A DNA stretch of 64,000 bases from Albirhodobacter sp048262715 (lineage in GTDB: Bacteria > Pseudomonadota > Alphaproteobacteria > Rhodobacterales > Rhodobacteraceae). The number at the start of each line of letters is the position of its first letter. Position 1 is the first letter of the stretch. Shown here in pieces: positions 34,622-42,871 of this stretch. Both the position numbers and the translations under genes were made by a program. The stretch is taken from assembly GCA_048262715.1 (NCBI GenBank), contig JBLXEV010000001.1, positions 186,001-250,000 of the forward strand. The letters are read 5' to 3'. The notes beneath the pieces are model-generated. The model was not told where the DNA came from and did no database searches. It worked only from the letters and a program-made list of their open reading frames with translations.

Positions 34622-35234
34622 GAAAAACGGCGCGGCGATCTATCTGCAATCGTTCAAAACGATCCGTGCAGAGGCCGATCTGGCACGCTTCACCCCCGAG
34701 GAGGAAATCGTCGCGGTGCGGATGATCCACGCAGCAGGGATGGTCGGGCTGGAGAAATACATCGAGTTTTCCGACGGTATGGCGATTGCCGCCCGTGCCG
34801 CGCTGGAAGATGGCGCGCCGATCCTGTGCGATGCACGGATGGTCTCCGAAGGCGTCACCCGCACCCGCCTGCCGCGCGACAACGAGGTGATCTGCACCCT
34901 GCGCGATCCCCGCGTGCCCGAGATGGCGCAGGCGATGGGCAATACCCGCTCTGCCGCCGCTTTGGAACTGTGGCGCGATAAGCTGGAAGGCGCGGTTGTG
35001 GCGATCGGCAATGCGCCCACCGCGCTGTTCCATCTGTTGAATATGCTGGAAGATCCCAGCTGCCCGCGCCCTGCCGCGATCATCGGTTGCCCCGTCGGTT
35101 TTATCGGTGCGGCCGAGAGCAAAGACGCTTTGATGCAGGTGCAGCCCGTGCCAAGCGTGATCGTGCGCGGGCGCTTGGGCGGATCTGCAATCACGGTCGC
35201 CGCGATCAACGCGCTGGCGAGCCGGAAGGAGTAA
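34605..35234 (+). CDS. cobH: precorrin-8X methylmutase
   Basis: A 209-aa enzyme that moves the C11 methyl to C12, giving hydrogenobyrinic acid. Motifs: WDYEKNGAAIYLQSFKTIRAEA, RMIHAAGMV with the catalytic His, ARAALEDGAPILCDARMVSEGVTRTRLP and IGNAPTALFHLL, then VGFIGAAESKDAL. An ATG at 34602 directly before the chosen one is possible. It overlaps the cobG end by 17 nt. Confidence 0.95.
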   Translation: MAWDYEKNGAAIYLQSFKTIRAEADLARFTPEEEIVAVRMIHAAGMVGLEKYIEFSDGMAIAARAALEDGAPILCDARMVSEGVTRTRLPRDNEVICTLRDPRVPEMAQAMGNTRSAAALELWRDKLEGAVVAIGNAPTALFHLLNMLEDPSCPRPAAIIGCPVGFIGAAESKDALMQVQPVPSVIVRGRLGGSAITVAAINALASRKE

Positions 35235-35237
35235 GAC

Positions 35238-35963
35238 ATGGCGCGGATCATCTGCACTGGGCTCGGGCCCGGCAATCCCGATCTGATGGCGGTGCGCTCG
35301 GATCGGCTGATCCGCGGGGCGACGCAGGTTGCCTATTTCCGCAAAAAAGGCCGTAAAGGCCAAGCGCGGCAGATCGTTGAAGGGATGCTGCGCCCCGATG
35401 CTGTCGAGCTGCCAATGGAATATCCGGTCACCACCGAGATCCCCTTCGACAGCCCCGAATATATCCGCCTGCTGGCCGAGTTCTATGATGATTGGGCCAA
35501 TCGCCTTGCCGCGATGGAGGGCGAGGTGATCGTGCTCTGCGAGGGCGATCCGTTCTTTTACGGCTCGTTCATGCATCTCTACACACGGCTGATCGGGCGG
35601 GTGGAGGTTGAGGTGATCCCCGGCATCACCGGCATGACCGGCTGCTGGAACGCGACGGGAACGCCGATCACTTGGGGCGATGACGTGATGACGATCCTGA
35701 TGGGCACCCTGCCGGAGCCGGATCTGATTGCGCAGATGGCCAGTTCGGATGCGATTGTTGTGATGAAAACTGGCCGCAACCTGCCGAAAGTGCGCCGCGC
35801 GCTGCAATCCGTCGGGCGTCTTGACGAGGCTTGGCTGGTCGAACGGGGAACAATGGCGGGCGAGCGGATCATCCGACTGACCGAAGCCGATGAGGCCGAT
35901 TGCCCTTATTTCGCGATTGTTCTGGTGCATGGCCAAGGCCGCCGCCCCGAGGTCGCGCAATGA
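35238..35963 (+). CDS. cobI: precorrin-2 C20-methyltransferase
   Basis: A 241-aa SAM-dependent tetrapyrrole methylase. It has the Gly-rich opening ICTGLGPGNPDLMAVRSDRLIR, VIVLCEGDPFFYGSFMHLYTRL, and IPGITGMTGCWNATGTPITWGDD, which are typical of the C20 enzyme. It follows cobH by 3 nt and overlaps cobJ by 4 nt. Confidence 0.94.
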   Translation: MARIICTGLGPGNPDLMAVRSDRLIRGATQVAYFRKKGRKGQARQIVEGMLRPDAVELPMEYPVTTEIPFDSPEYIRLLAEFYDDWANRLAAMEGEVIVLCEGDPFFYGSFMHLYTRLIGRVEVEVIPGITGMTGCWNATGTPITWGDDVMTILMGTLPEPDLIAQMASSDAIVVMKTGRNLPKVRRALQSVGRLDEAWLVERGTMAGERIIRLTEADEADCPYFAIVLVHGQGRRPEVAQ

Positions 35964-36733
35964 GTGCGCAGATGGGGAGCGCGCAGATGGGGAACACGCC
36001 GCTGGCCGGATGGGTCAAGATCGTCGGCCTCGGGCCGGGACGCGAGGATTTGGTGACGCCGGAGGTGCGCGCCGCGATTGATGCTGCCACCGATATCGTC
36101 GGCTATATCCCCTATGTTGCCCGCATCGCACCGCGCGACGGGCTAACCCTGCACGCCAGCGACAACCGCGTCGAGGTGGACCGCGCCGCTCATGCGCTGG
36201 AGATGGCCGCCAACGGGCAGCGCGTCGTCGTCGTCTCCTCCGGCGATCCCGGCGTGTTCGCGATGGCGGCGGCGGTGTTCGAGGCGATGGAAGATCGCCC
36301 CGATTGGCAGGCGCTTTCGGTCTCTGTTCTGCCTGGAATCACAGCGATGCTCGCCGCCGCTGCGCGCGCGGGCGCGCCTTTGGGGCATGATTTTGCGGCG
36401 ATCAATCTCAGCGATAACCTCAAGCCGTTCGAGCTCGTGGAAAAACGCCTCCGCCTCGCGGCACAGGCCGATTTCGCGATGGCGTTCTACAACCCCCGCT
36501 CCAAATCCCGCCCGCATCAATTCGCCCGCGTTTTGGACATCCTGCGCGAAGAATGCGAACCGGAACGCCTCATTCTCTTCGCCCGAGCCGTCTCAACGCC
36601 GGAGGAAGAGATCCGCTGCGTGTCACTGGGCGAGGCGACGCCGGAAATGGCGGATATGCGCACGATGGTGATCGTCGGAAATTCCGCCACCCGCCGCGTC
36701 GGCCCACATATCTACACGCCGAGACGCGCCTGA
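35960..36733 (+). CDS. cobJ: precorrin-3B C17-methyltransferase
   Basis: A 257-aa methylase that contracts the ring to precorrin-4. Motifs: VKIVGLGPGREDLVTPEVRAAID, GYIPYVARI, VVVSSGDPGVFAMAAAVFEAM, VLPGITAMLAAAARAGAPLGHDFAAINLSDNLKP and AFYNPRSKSR. The N-terminus has a short repeat (MSAQMGSAQMGN). The last 22 nt overlap the end of antisense cobK. Confidence 0.94.
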   Translation: MSAQMGSAQMGNTPLAGWVKIVGLGPGREDLVTPEVRAAIDAATDIVGYIPYVARIAPRDGLTLHASDNRVEVDRAAHALEMAANGQRVVVVSSGDPGVFAMAAAVFEAMEDRPDWQALSVSVLPGITAMLAAAARAGAPLGHDFAAINLSDNLKPFELVEKRLRLAAQADFAMAFYNPRSKSRPHQFARVLDILREECEPERLILFARAVSTPEEEIRCVSLGEATPEMADMRTMVIVGNSATRRVGPHIYTPRRA

Positions 36734-37446
36734 TGAAGCCACGCCATCGCCTCTCGCACCGTCCCCAACCGCGCCCGTTCGGGAAGATCCGGTCGCTCGA
36801 TCAGCACCACGGGAATGTTGAGGGCGCGCGCGGCGATCAGCTTGGCCTCGGCCCCCGCGCCACCGGAGTTTTTCGCGACGATATGGGTGATCTTGTGCTC
36901 CTGCAGCAGCGCCGTATCGCCCGCGACAGTGAACGGCCCGCGCGCGATCACCGCCGCGCAATCGGGCAGCGGCAGGGCTTCGGGCGGATCGACCAAGCGC
37001 AGCAGGTAGTGGTTCCGTTTGGCGGCGAAGGGCAGCAGCGTTTGCTTGCCGATGGCGAGAAACACGCGCCCGCCCTCCCCCAGATGCGCAACAGCACCCT
37101 CAATGCTCTCCACCCGCGTCCAATCATCCTCCGGCGTGGCGGACCATGGCGCACGCTCAAGACTCAGCAGAGGGATTTGCGTCTCTGCACAGGCCAAAAT
37201 CGCATTTTCACTCATCTGCCGCGCGAAGGGATGGGTCGCGTCAATGACATGGGTGATCGCCTCTGCGCGCAGATACGCCGTCAGACCGCGCACACCGCCA
37301 AACCCGCCGATCCGCGTTGGCAAGGGTTGCGCGACTGGGGCTTCGGTGCGCCCCGCGTAGGAAAAGACCGCATCCAGATCCGCGTCATTGAGCGCTCGCG
37401 CCATGGCGCTCGCCTCTGTCGTGCCGCCGAGAAGGAGGATGCGCAT
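36712..37446 (-). CDS. cobK: precorrin-6A reductase
   Basis: A 244-aa NADPH-dependent reductase. Motifs: MRILLLGGTTEASAMARAL, THVIDATHPFARQMSENA, VFLAIGKQTLLPFA, HYLLRLVDPPE, HIVAKNSGGAGAEAKL and PVVLIERPDLP. It sits on the strand opposite the rest of the operon. Its ATG (37444-37446 on the plus strand as CAT) overlaps the cobL ATG (37445-37447), and its 3' end overlaps cobJ by 22 nt. Its promoter and leader must therefore lie inside cobL. AAGG 8-10 nt before the ATG serves as ribosome site. Confidence 0.94.
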   Translation of the reverse strand: MRILLLGGTTEASAMARALNDADLDAVFSYAGRTEAPVAQPLPTRIGGFGGVRGLTAYLRAEAITHVIDATHPFARQMSENAILACAETQIPLLSLERAPWSATPEDDWTRVESIEGAVAHLGEGGRVFLAIGKQTLLPFAAKRNHYLLRLVDPPEALPLPDCAAVIARGPFTVAGDTALLQEHKITHIVAKNSGGAGAEAKLIAARALNIPVVLIERPDLPERARLGTVREAMAWLHQARLGV

Positions 37447-38626
37447 GTCTGAACCTTGGCTGGTCATTGTGGGTCTGACGGAAGATGGACTGGCGGGCCT
37501 GCCGAGCGCAAGCCTTGCCGCGATCCAGCGCGCCGAAATCATCTTCGGCGGGGCGCGTCATCTTGATCTCGTCGCGGCGGGCGCGCGGGGCCACGCTTGG
37601 CCGATCCCGTTCGATATCGAGCCTGTTCTGGCGCAAAAGGGCAAATCGGTTGTGGTGTTAACCTCCGGCGATCCGTTCTGGTATGGCGCGGGCAGCAGCC
37701 TTGCCGCGCATCTTTCCCCTGATGAATTCCGCGCCTTGCCCGCGCCCTCCGTTTTCTCGCTGGTCGCCGCCAAGCTCGGCTGGGCGCTGCAAGATACAAC
37801 TTGCGTTGGCCTCCATGCGGCGGCCTTCGCCATCTTGTTGCCGCATCTCCATCAAGGCACCCGCCTCATCGTCACCCTGCGCGACGCGGAGGCCGTCGGC
37901 CTATTGGGTGGGTGGATGAGTGCGAACGGGTTTGGGGCCTCAACCCTGCATATCTGCGAGCGGATCGGCGGGCCGCATGAGCGGATACAGCAGAGCAGCG
38001 CCAGCGCCGTTGGTGCGCTCACCTGCGATAAGCTCGTTGCCTGCGCGATTGAGCTGCGCGGCAAGCGCGGCCTTCCGCGCGGTTTCGGGCTGCCCGATAC
38101 CGCCTTCGCCTCTGACGGGCAAATCACCAAACGCCCGATCCGCGCGATCACCCTCTCGACCCTCGCACCGCGCAAAGGCGAAGTGCTGTGGGATCTCGGC
38201 GCAGGATCGGGGTCGATCTCGGTGGAATGGTGCCTGAATGGCGGCACGTCCCATGCCGTTGAACAGCATGCCACGCGCGCAGAGAACATCCGCCAGAATG
38301 CAAAAACCTACGGGCTTGAGGCCGCTCTCACGCTGCATCTTGGCGATAGCCTCACAGCCCTTGCCGCGCTGCCTGATCCCGATGCGGTGTTCATCGGCGG
38401 CGGCGCGAACGCAGCCCTGATCGATGCGGTCATCAAGCGGCTACCTGAGGGCGCGCGGCTTGTGATCAACGCGGTGACGCTAGAAACCGAAGCGCTCTTG
38501 GTCTCGGAACACGCAACGCGCGGCGGGCAGCTCATGAAGATCGAAATTTCCGAAACTGAGCCGCTCGGCCGACTGCGCGGCTGGAAGGCGGCGCGGCCCG
38601 TGCTGCAATGGAGCTATGAATCATGA
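37445..38626 (+). CDS. cobL: precorrin-6B C5,15-methyltransferase (decarboxylating)
   Basis: A 393-aa fused enzyme. The N-terminal CbiE-like tetrapyrrole methylase (WLVIVGLTEDGLAGL, VVLTSGDPFWYG) methylates C5. The C-terminal CbiT-like Rossmann methylase (about residues 210-393; VLWDLGAGSGSISVEW, DAVFIGGGA, LVINAVTLETEALL) methylates C15 and decarboxylates the C12 acetate. AAGGAGGAT lies 6-13 nt before the ATG. It resumes the plus-strand operon after the 711-bp stretch occupied by antisense cobK. Confidence 0.95.
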   Translation: MSEPWLVIVGLTEDGLAGLPSASLAAIQRAEIIFGGARHLDLVAAGARGHAWPIPFDIEPVLAQKGKSVVVLTSGDPFWYGAGSSLAAHLSPDEFRALPAPSVFSLVAAKLGWALQDTTCVGLHAAAFAILLPHLHQGTRLIVTLRDAEAVGLLGGWMSANGFGASTLHICERIGGPHERIQQSSASAVGALTCDKLVACAIELRGKRGLPRGFGLPDTAFASDGQITKRPIRAITLSTLAPRKGEVLWDLGAGSGSISVEWCLNGGTSHAVEQHATRAENIRQNAKTYGLEAALTLHLGDSLTALAALPDPDAVFIGGGANAALIDAVIKRLPEGARLVINAVTLETEALLVSEHATRGGQLMKIEISETEPLGRLRGWKAARPVLQWSYES

Positions 38627-39000
38627 TCCGTATCGTCGGCATAGGATGTCGTGCAAACACAAGCGAGACCTCACTGCGCGAAGCGATCGAGATGGCCCTC
38701 GTCTCGGCCCCCGGCCCGCTGGAGATCTTGGCGACAACCCGCGAGAAGGCGGAGAGTGAGGTGGTCAAGCGCATCGCGAAACACTTCCGCCTGACACTCA
38801 CCGCCGTCGAGAGCGAAGATCTGCGCGGTATCGAGACGATCACCCGCTCGGAGCGCATCATGGCGCGATTCGGAACGGGAAGCCTTTCAGAAGCCGCGGC
38901 GCTCTTCGCGGCGGGCTATGGCGGCAGCCTGCGCTGCGCGCGACAGATCGCATCGGATGGCATGGCAACCGCGGCAATCGCAGAAGGAGACGGCCTATGA
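38623..39000 (+). CDS. cobE: CobE / CbiG C-terminal domain protein
   Basis: A 125-aa protein (VGIGCRANTSETSLREAI, then SLSEAAALFAAG, with a C-terminal AIAEGDGL) equal to the C-terminal domain of CbiG, called CobE in the aerobic pathway. Its job is not settled in the literature; it may help handling of intermediates around precorrin-4/5. It overlaps cobL and cobM by 4 nt each. Confidence 0.88.
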   Translation: MIRIVGIGCRANTSETSLREAIEMALVSAPGPLEILATTREKAESEVVKRIAKHFRLTLTAVESEDLRGIETITRSERIMARFGTGSLSEAAALFAAGYGGSLRCARQIASDGMATAAIAEGDGL

Positions 39001-39803
39001 CAGTGCATTTTATCGGCGCAGGGCCGGGCGCGCCCGACCTCATCACCCTGCGCGGGCGTGATCTGATCGCCGCCTGCCCTGTCTGCCTCTATGCCGGATC
39101 TTTGGTGCCTGAAGCGCTGCTCGCGCATTGCCCTGCAGGGGCGAAGATCGTGAACACAGCGCCCCTGAGCCTTGACGAGATCATCGCCGAGATCCAAGCC
39201 GCCCATGAAGCGGGGCAGGATGTCGCGCGGCTGCATTCGGGCGATCTCTCGGTCTGGTCGGCGATGGGCGAGCAACTGCGGCGCCTGCGCGCGCTTGGCA
39301 TTCCCTATGATGTCACCCCCGGCGTGCCGAGCTTTGCTGCCGCCGCTGCCGCACTTGGCGCGGAGCTGACTCTCCCCGGCGTGGCGCAATCTGTTGTGCT
39401 CACGCGCACTTCGGGCCGCGCCTCCGCGATGCCTTCAGGCGAAACGCTGGAGAATTTCGCCCGCACAGGCGCGGTGCTGGCGATCCATCTTTCGGTGCAT
39501 GTGCTAGAAAACGTGATCACAGAGCTCACCCCGCATTACGGGGCGGAGTGCCCCGTGGCGGTGGTTTGGCGCGCGAGCTGGCCCGATCAGCGCATCGTTC
39601 GCGCGACTTTGGGCACTCTGGAAGCCGCTATCGGGGCAGAAATGGCCCGCACGGCGCTGATCCTCGTCGGCCATTCGATCGGCGCGGAGGAGTTCGACGA
39701 AAGCCGTCTTTACGCGGGCGATTATGATCGCCGCTATCGGCCCGTCGGCACCGATCCGCGCTTTCCCGAGGTAACTGATATCGCTGAGAAACCTGCCGGA
39801 TGA
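38997..39803 (+). CDS. cobM: precorrin-4 C11-methyltransferase
   Basis: A 268-aa tetrapyrrole methylase: VHFIGAGPGAPDLITLRGRDLI, CLYAGSLVPEALLAHCP, VARLHSGDLSVWSAMGEQLRRL, VTPGVPSFAAAAAALGAELTLP, AIHLSVHVLENV and WRASWPDQRIVRATL, all typical of CobM. 4-nt overlaps with cobE and cobB. Confidence 0.95.
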   Translation: MTVHFIGAGPGAPDLITLRGRDLIAACPVCLYAGSLVPEALLAHCPAGAKIVNTAPLSLDEIIAEIQAAHEAGQDVARLHSGDLSVWSAMGEQLRRLRALGIPYDVTPGVPSFAAAAAALGAELTLPGVAQSVVLTRTSGRASAMPSGETLENFARTGAVLAIHLSVHVLENVITELTPHYGAECPVAVVWRASWPDQRIVRATLGTLEAAIGAEMARTALILVGHSIGAEEFDESRLYAGDYDRRYRPVGTDPRFPEVTDIAEKPAG

Positions 39804-41113
39804 CCGCGGGCCTTCTGATATCGGCGCCAGCCTCGGGCACGGGCAAGACAACGCTCACACTTGGCCTGATTGCCGCCATGCGCGCGCAAGGCGTAAAAGT
39901 GCACGGGTTCAAGAACGGGCCGGATTACATCGACCCCGCCTTTCATGCCGTGGCCTCCGGCTTGCCGAGCTACAATCTCGATTGCTGGGCGATGCCGGAA
40001 AGCCAGATCGGCGCGCTGATCGAGAGTGCGGACGGCGCAGATATTATCATCGCGGAAGGCTCAATGGGCCTGTTTGACGGGGTTGCAACCCGCGGCGCGA
40101 CGGCCAAAGGGGCGACGGCCGACCTCGCCGCACTGACTGGCTGGCCGGTGATCTTGGTGCTGGATGTCAGCGGGCAAGCACAATCGGCGGGCGCGGTCGC
40201 GCTTGGCTTTGCGAAGATGCGGCCAGATGTGACGATTGCGGGCGTGGTGGCGAACCGCGTCGCCTCCCCACGGCATGAGGCGATGGTGCGCGATGGCTTG
40301 GCGCAAGCCGGTATCCCCTGTCTTGGCTGCCTGCCACGTAGGCCAAATGTCGAGTTGCCCGAGCGCCATCTTGGCCTCGTGCAGGCACAGGAAAATGCCG
40401 AGTTAGAGACGATTTTGGCGCAGGCAGGCGCGTTTATCGCCGAGCATCTCGATCTCGATGCAATCCGTGCCGTGGCCCGCCCTAGCGCGATACGGGGCGA
40501 GCATCGCATCACGCCTCCGGGCCAACGGATCGCGCTGGCGCAGGATGTCGCGTTCTCCTTCATCTATCCGCATTTGCTGCAAGGATGGCGCGATGCGGGC
40601 GCGGAGATTTTGCCGTTCTCGCCGCTCAAAGATGAGGGGCCGGATCCGCAGGCCGATATCTGCTGGCTTCCCGGAGGATACCCCGAGCTGCACGCGGGCG
40701 CGCTGGCGCAAGCGCGGCATTTCCGCGACGCGCTGCGCGCTTTCGCCCAAACCCGCCCCGTTCACGGTGAATGCGGGGGCTATATGGCGCTCGGTGCAGG
40801 GCTGATCGACAAAGGCGGCACGCGGCATGAGATGGCGGGGCTGCTCGGGCTGGTCACCTCCTACGAGAAGCGCAAGATGCACCTCGGATACCGGATTGCC
40901 ACGCTTCACGCGCCAATTCCCAATCTGGCAGCAGGGGGCCTCGCGCGCGGGCATGAGTTCCACTATTCTACGATTATCGACCAACCCGATGCGCCCCTCG
41001 CATCGGTCCAAGATGCCGCTGGCATTGCCGTTCCGGAAACCGGATCATGGCGCGCCTTTGCGGACGGGGGCCGTGTGACGGGGAGCTTCTTCCACTTTGT
41101 CGCGGAGGCCTGA
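39800..41113 (+). CDS. cobB: hydrogenobyrinic acid a,c-diamide synthase
   Basis: A 437-aa ATP- and glutamine-dependent amidase. The ATP part has ISAPASGTGKTTLTLGL, VHGFKNGPDYIDPAFH and IIIAEGSMGLFDG; the C-terminal class-I glutaminase domain has the nucleophile Cys in PVHGECGGYMALG and a conserved His in GHEFHYSTI. It makes the substrate for CobN. The stop shares a base with the cobA ATG. Confidence 0.95.
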   Translation: MTAGLLISAPASGTGKTTLTLGLIAAMRAQGVKVHGFKNGPDYIDPAFHAVASGLPSYNLDCWAMPESQIGALIESADGADIIIAEGSMGLFDGVATRGATAKGATADLAALTGWPVILVLDVSGQAQSAGAVALGFAKMRPDVTIAGVVANRVASPRHEAMVRDGLAQAGIPCLGCLPRRPNVELPERHLGLVQAQENAELETILAQAGAFIAEHLDLDAIRAVARPSAIRGEHRITPPGQRIALAQDVAFSFIYPHLLQGWRDAGAEILPFSPLKDEGPDPQADICWLPGGYPELHAGALAQARHFRDALRAFAQTRPVHGECGGYMALGAGLIDKGGTRHEMAGLLGLVTSYEKRKMHLGYRIATLHAPIPNLAAGGLARGHEFHYSTIIDQPDAPLASVQDAAGIAVPETGSWRAFADGGRVTGSFFHFVAEA

Positions 41114-41835
41114 TGGCTGGCTTTGTCTCATTCGTGTCGTCCGGCCCCGGTGATCCGGAGTTGCTGACGATCAAGGCTCTGAACCGCCTGAAATCGGCCG
41201 ATGTCGTGCTGTATGACGATCTCTCCTCGGGGCCAATTCTAGCGCTCGTCCGCGAAGGCGCGGAGTTGATCGCCGTGGGAAAGCGTGCGGGCAGGCCCTC
41301 GCCGAAACAAGAATATGTCAGCGACCTGCTTGTGACGCATGCGCAAAGCTCCGAGCGCGTGGTGCGACTGAAATCCGGCGATTGCGGGATTTACGGGCGA
41401 CTGGAAGAAGAGATCCTCGCCCTGCGCGCAGCAGGCATTAGCTTCGAGATTATCCCCGGCGTCACCGCCGCCACGGCAACGACAGCGGCAGCGGGCATTC
41501 CCCTGACCCGCCGATCCACCTCGCGCCGCGTGCAATATGTCACGGGCCATGATCTGACGGGCGCGTTGCCCGAGGCGCTCAACTGGGCCGCCCTGACCGA
41601 TGCAGGGACGACCACCGTTGTCTATATGGCCCGGCGCACCTTCCCTGATCTCGCCGCGAAGCTGATCGCGAATGGCTTGGCCCCCGAGACCCCAGCCCTG
41701 ATCGCGGAAGGCGTCTCGACCGAAGCGGAAAACATCCGCCGCTTCACAGTCGCCAGCCTCGCGGCCTATCTCGCCGAGACACCTGCCCCCGAACGCGCGC
41801 CCTCCTTGATCATTTACGGCCCGTTGATGACGTAA
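41113..41835 (+). CDS. cobA: uroporphyrinogen-III C-methyltransferase
   Basis: A 240-aa SUMT that makes precorrin-2, the entry step to corrin. Motifs: VSSGPGDPELLTIKALNRLKSADVVLYDDL, VGKRAGRPSPKQEYVSDLLV, VVRLKSGDCGIYGRLEEE, IIPGVTAATATTAAAGIPLTRR and VTGH. The usual GDPFVFGR loop reads GDCGIYGR here, a family variation to note. The start at 41113 follows from overlap with cobB. Last gene of the long operon. Confidence 0.93.
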   Translation: MAGFVSFVSSGPGDPELLTIKALNRLKSADVVLYDDLSSGPILALVREGAELIAVGKRAGRPSPKQEYVSDLLVTHAQSSERVVRLKSGDCGIYGRLEEEILALRAAGISFEIIPGVTAATATTAAAGIPLTRRSTSRRVQYVTGHDLTGALPEALNWAALTDAGTTTVVYMARRTFPDLAAKLIANGLAPETPALIAEGVSTEAENIRRFTVASLAAYLAETPAPERAPSLIIYGPLMT

Positions 41836-41836
41836 A

Positions 41837-41857
41837 CCGCGCGCCAATGTCGCGCGG
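41837..41857 (+). terminator. hairpin after cobA, possible terminator
   Basis: CCGCGCG and CGCGCGG flank a 7-nt loop directly after the cobA stop. There is no T-tract, so it may only protect the 3' end of the transcript or assist Rho-dependent termination. Confidence 0.4.
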
Positions 41858-41894
41858 GAAGCTTGACCGGTCTGGCTTCACGTGAAACACCAGT

Positions 41895-42084
41895 GATGAC
41901 GGTTCCGTGATGCACCAACATGCTAACGGATGAAAAGGGAACGCGGTGAGGTGTAGCCATCAGGCGCCAAATCCGTGACTGCCCCCGCAACTGTGAGCGG
42001 TGAGCCGCCCCGAGAGATCCACTGGCGCAAGCTGGGAAGGAACGGGGAAGCGGAGACCCGCAAGTCAGGAGACCTGCCGTCATC
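41895..42084 (+). ncRNA. cobalamin riboswitch in front of the CbiM-type permease
   Basis: Conserved boxes in order: GAAAAGGGAACGCGGTGAGG (about 41932), GCCCCCGCAACTGTGAG (41980s), ATCCACTGG (about 42017), GCTGGGAAGG, and GTCAGGAGACCTGCC (42065-42079). An 8-bp P1 closes it perfectly: GATGACGG (41895-41902) with CCGTCATC (42077-42084). The downstream region holds a second GATGACGG (42121-42128) and a hairpin next to the ribosome site, so control may be translational. No protein gene fits the 41836-42141 interval. Confidence 0.94.
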
Positions 42085-42111
42085 AAGGGGCAACTGCCCG
42101 CAACCCAATCC

Positions 42112-42136
42112 GCCGTCGGGGATGACGGCTAGGAGG
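42112..42136 (+). promoter_or_regulatory. expression-platform hairpin and Shine-Dalgarno of the permease gene
   Basis: GCCGTC (42112-42117) and GACGGC (42124-42129) pair around a GGGGAT loop that ends one base before AGGAGG (42131-42136). The GATGACGG that forms its right arm is a copy of the 5' strand of riboswitch P1, so the P1 3' strand CCGTCATC could pair with either copy. Confidence 0.5.
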
Positions 42137-42141
42137 ATGAC

Positions 42142-42813
42142 ATGCATATCGAACCGGGCGTCGTGAATGGCGCCAAACTTGCCCTGTCTTACGCAACCGC
42201 CGCAGGGGCCGCCGTTTACGCTGGCCGTGAAGCGCTCAAGACAATCTCCACCCGTGGCGCGCTGTCGTTTGTTGCACGCTCGTTGATCGCGACAATCGGC
42301 ACCTTCGTCTTCTTCGAGATCCTGCCGCATTTCGCCGTAGGTGTTTCGGAGGTCCACCTGATCCTCGGATCGACGCTGTTCCTGATGCTCGGCATTGGCC
42401 CTGCGGGGGTGGGTCTGGCGCTTGGTCTCTTGATCCAAGGGATGTTCTTCGCGCCGCAGGATCTGCCGCAGTTCTTCATGAACGTCACCACGCTTCTGGT
42501 GCCGCTCTTCGCGCTGCAAGCCGTGGCAAACCGCACCATCGCCAAGGATACCGCCTATGTCGATCTGGGCTACGCGCAAGCGCTGAAACTCTCGGTTGCC
42601 TATCAGGGCGGCGTGGTCGCGTGGGTCGCCTTCTGGGTGATCTGGGGCCAAGGCTTCGCGGCTATGGCCGAAATCATGACCTTCGGCGCAGCCTATATGA
42701 CGGTTGTTCTCTTGGAACCGCTTGTTGATCTCGCCGTGCTCGGGATTGCGAAATCGCTCAAGGGCCTCAAAGGCTCCGGCCTTGTTGAAGAGCGCCTTCA
42801 CAACGCCGCCTGA
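42142..42813 (+). CDS. CbiM-type permease (ECF-like cobalt transporter component)
   Basis: A 223-aa membrane protein with about six hydrophobic segments. The N-terminus MHIEPG carries the His2 that in CbiM takes part in binding Co2+ together with the free amino end; HLILGSTLFLMLGIGPAGVGLALGLLIQG resembles the CbiM core. No CbiN, CbiQ or CbiO genes adjoin it, so it would act alone or with subunits encoded elsewhere. The B12 riboswitch in front and cobF behind support cobalt uptake. AGGAGG precedes the ATG. Confidence 0.78.
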   Translation: MHIEPGVVNGAKLALSYATAAGAAVYAGREALKTISTRGALSFVARSLIATIGTFVFFEILPHFAVGVSEVHLILGSTLFLMLGIGPAGVGLALGLLIQGMFFAPQDLPQFFMNVTTLLVPLFALQAVANRTIAKDTAYVDLGYAQALKLSVAYQGGVVAWVAFWVIWGQGFAAMAEIMTFGAAYMTVVLLEPLVDLAVLGIAKSLKGLKGSGLVEERLHNAA

Positions 42814-42832
42814 TTTCGGCACAAGGCACATG

Positions 42833-42857
42833 CGGCCCCCCACGCGGGGGCCGTTTT
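42833..42857 (+). terminator. intercistronic terminator between the permease gene and cobF
   Basis: CGGCCCCC, a CACGC loop and GGGGGCCG followed by TTTT, 20 nt after the permease stop and 15 nt before cobF. It would lower cobF transcription relative to the permease, or cobF relies on partial read-through. Confidence 0.8.
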
Positions 42858-42871
42858 CATTTGGAGGCAAG

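Noticed and set aside
34302..35960. 552-codon minus-strand open frame over cobG, cobH and cobI
   Set aside because: Antisense to three well-defined genes in a tight operon. Unlike cobK it has no family motifs.
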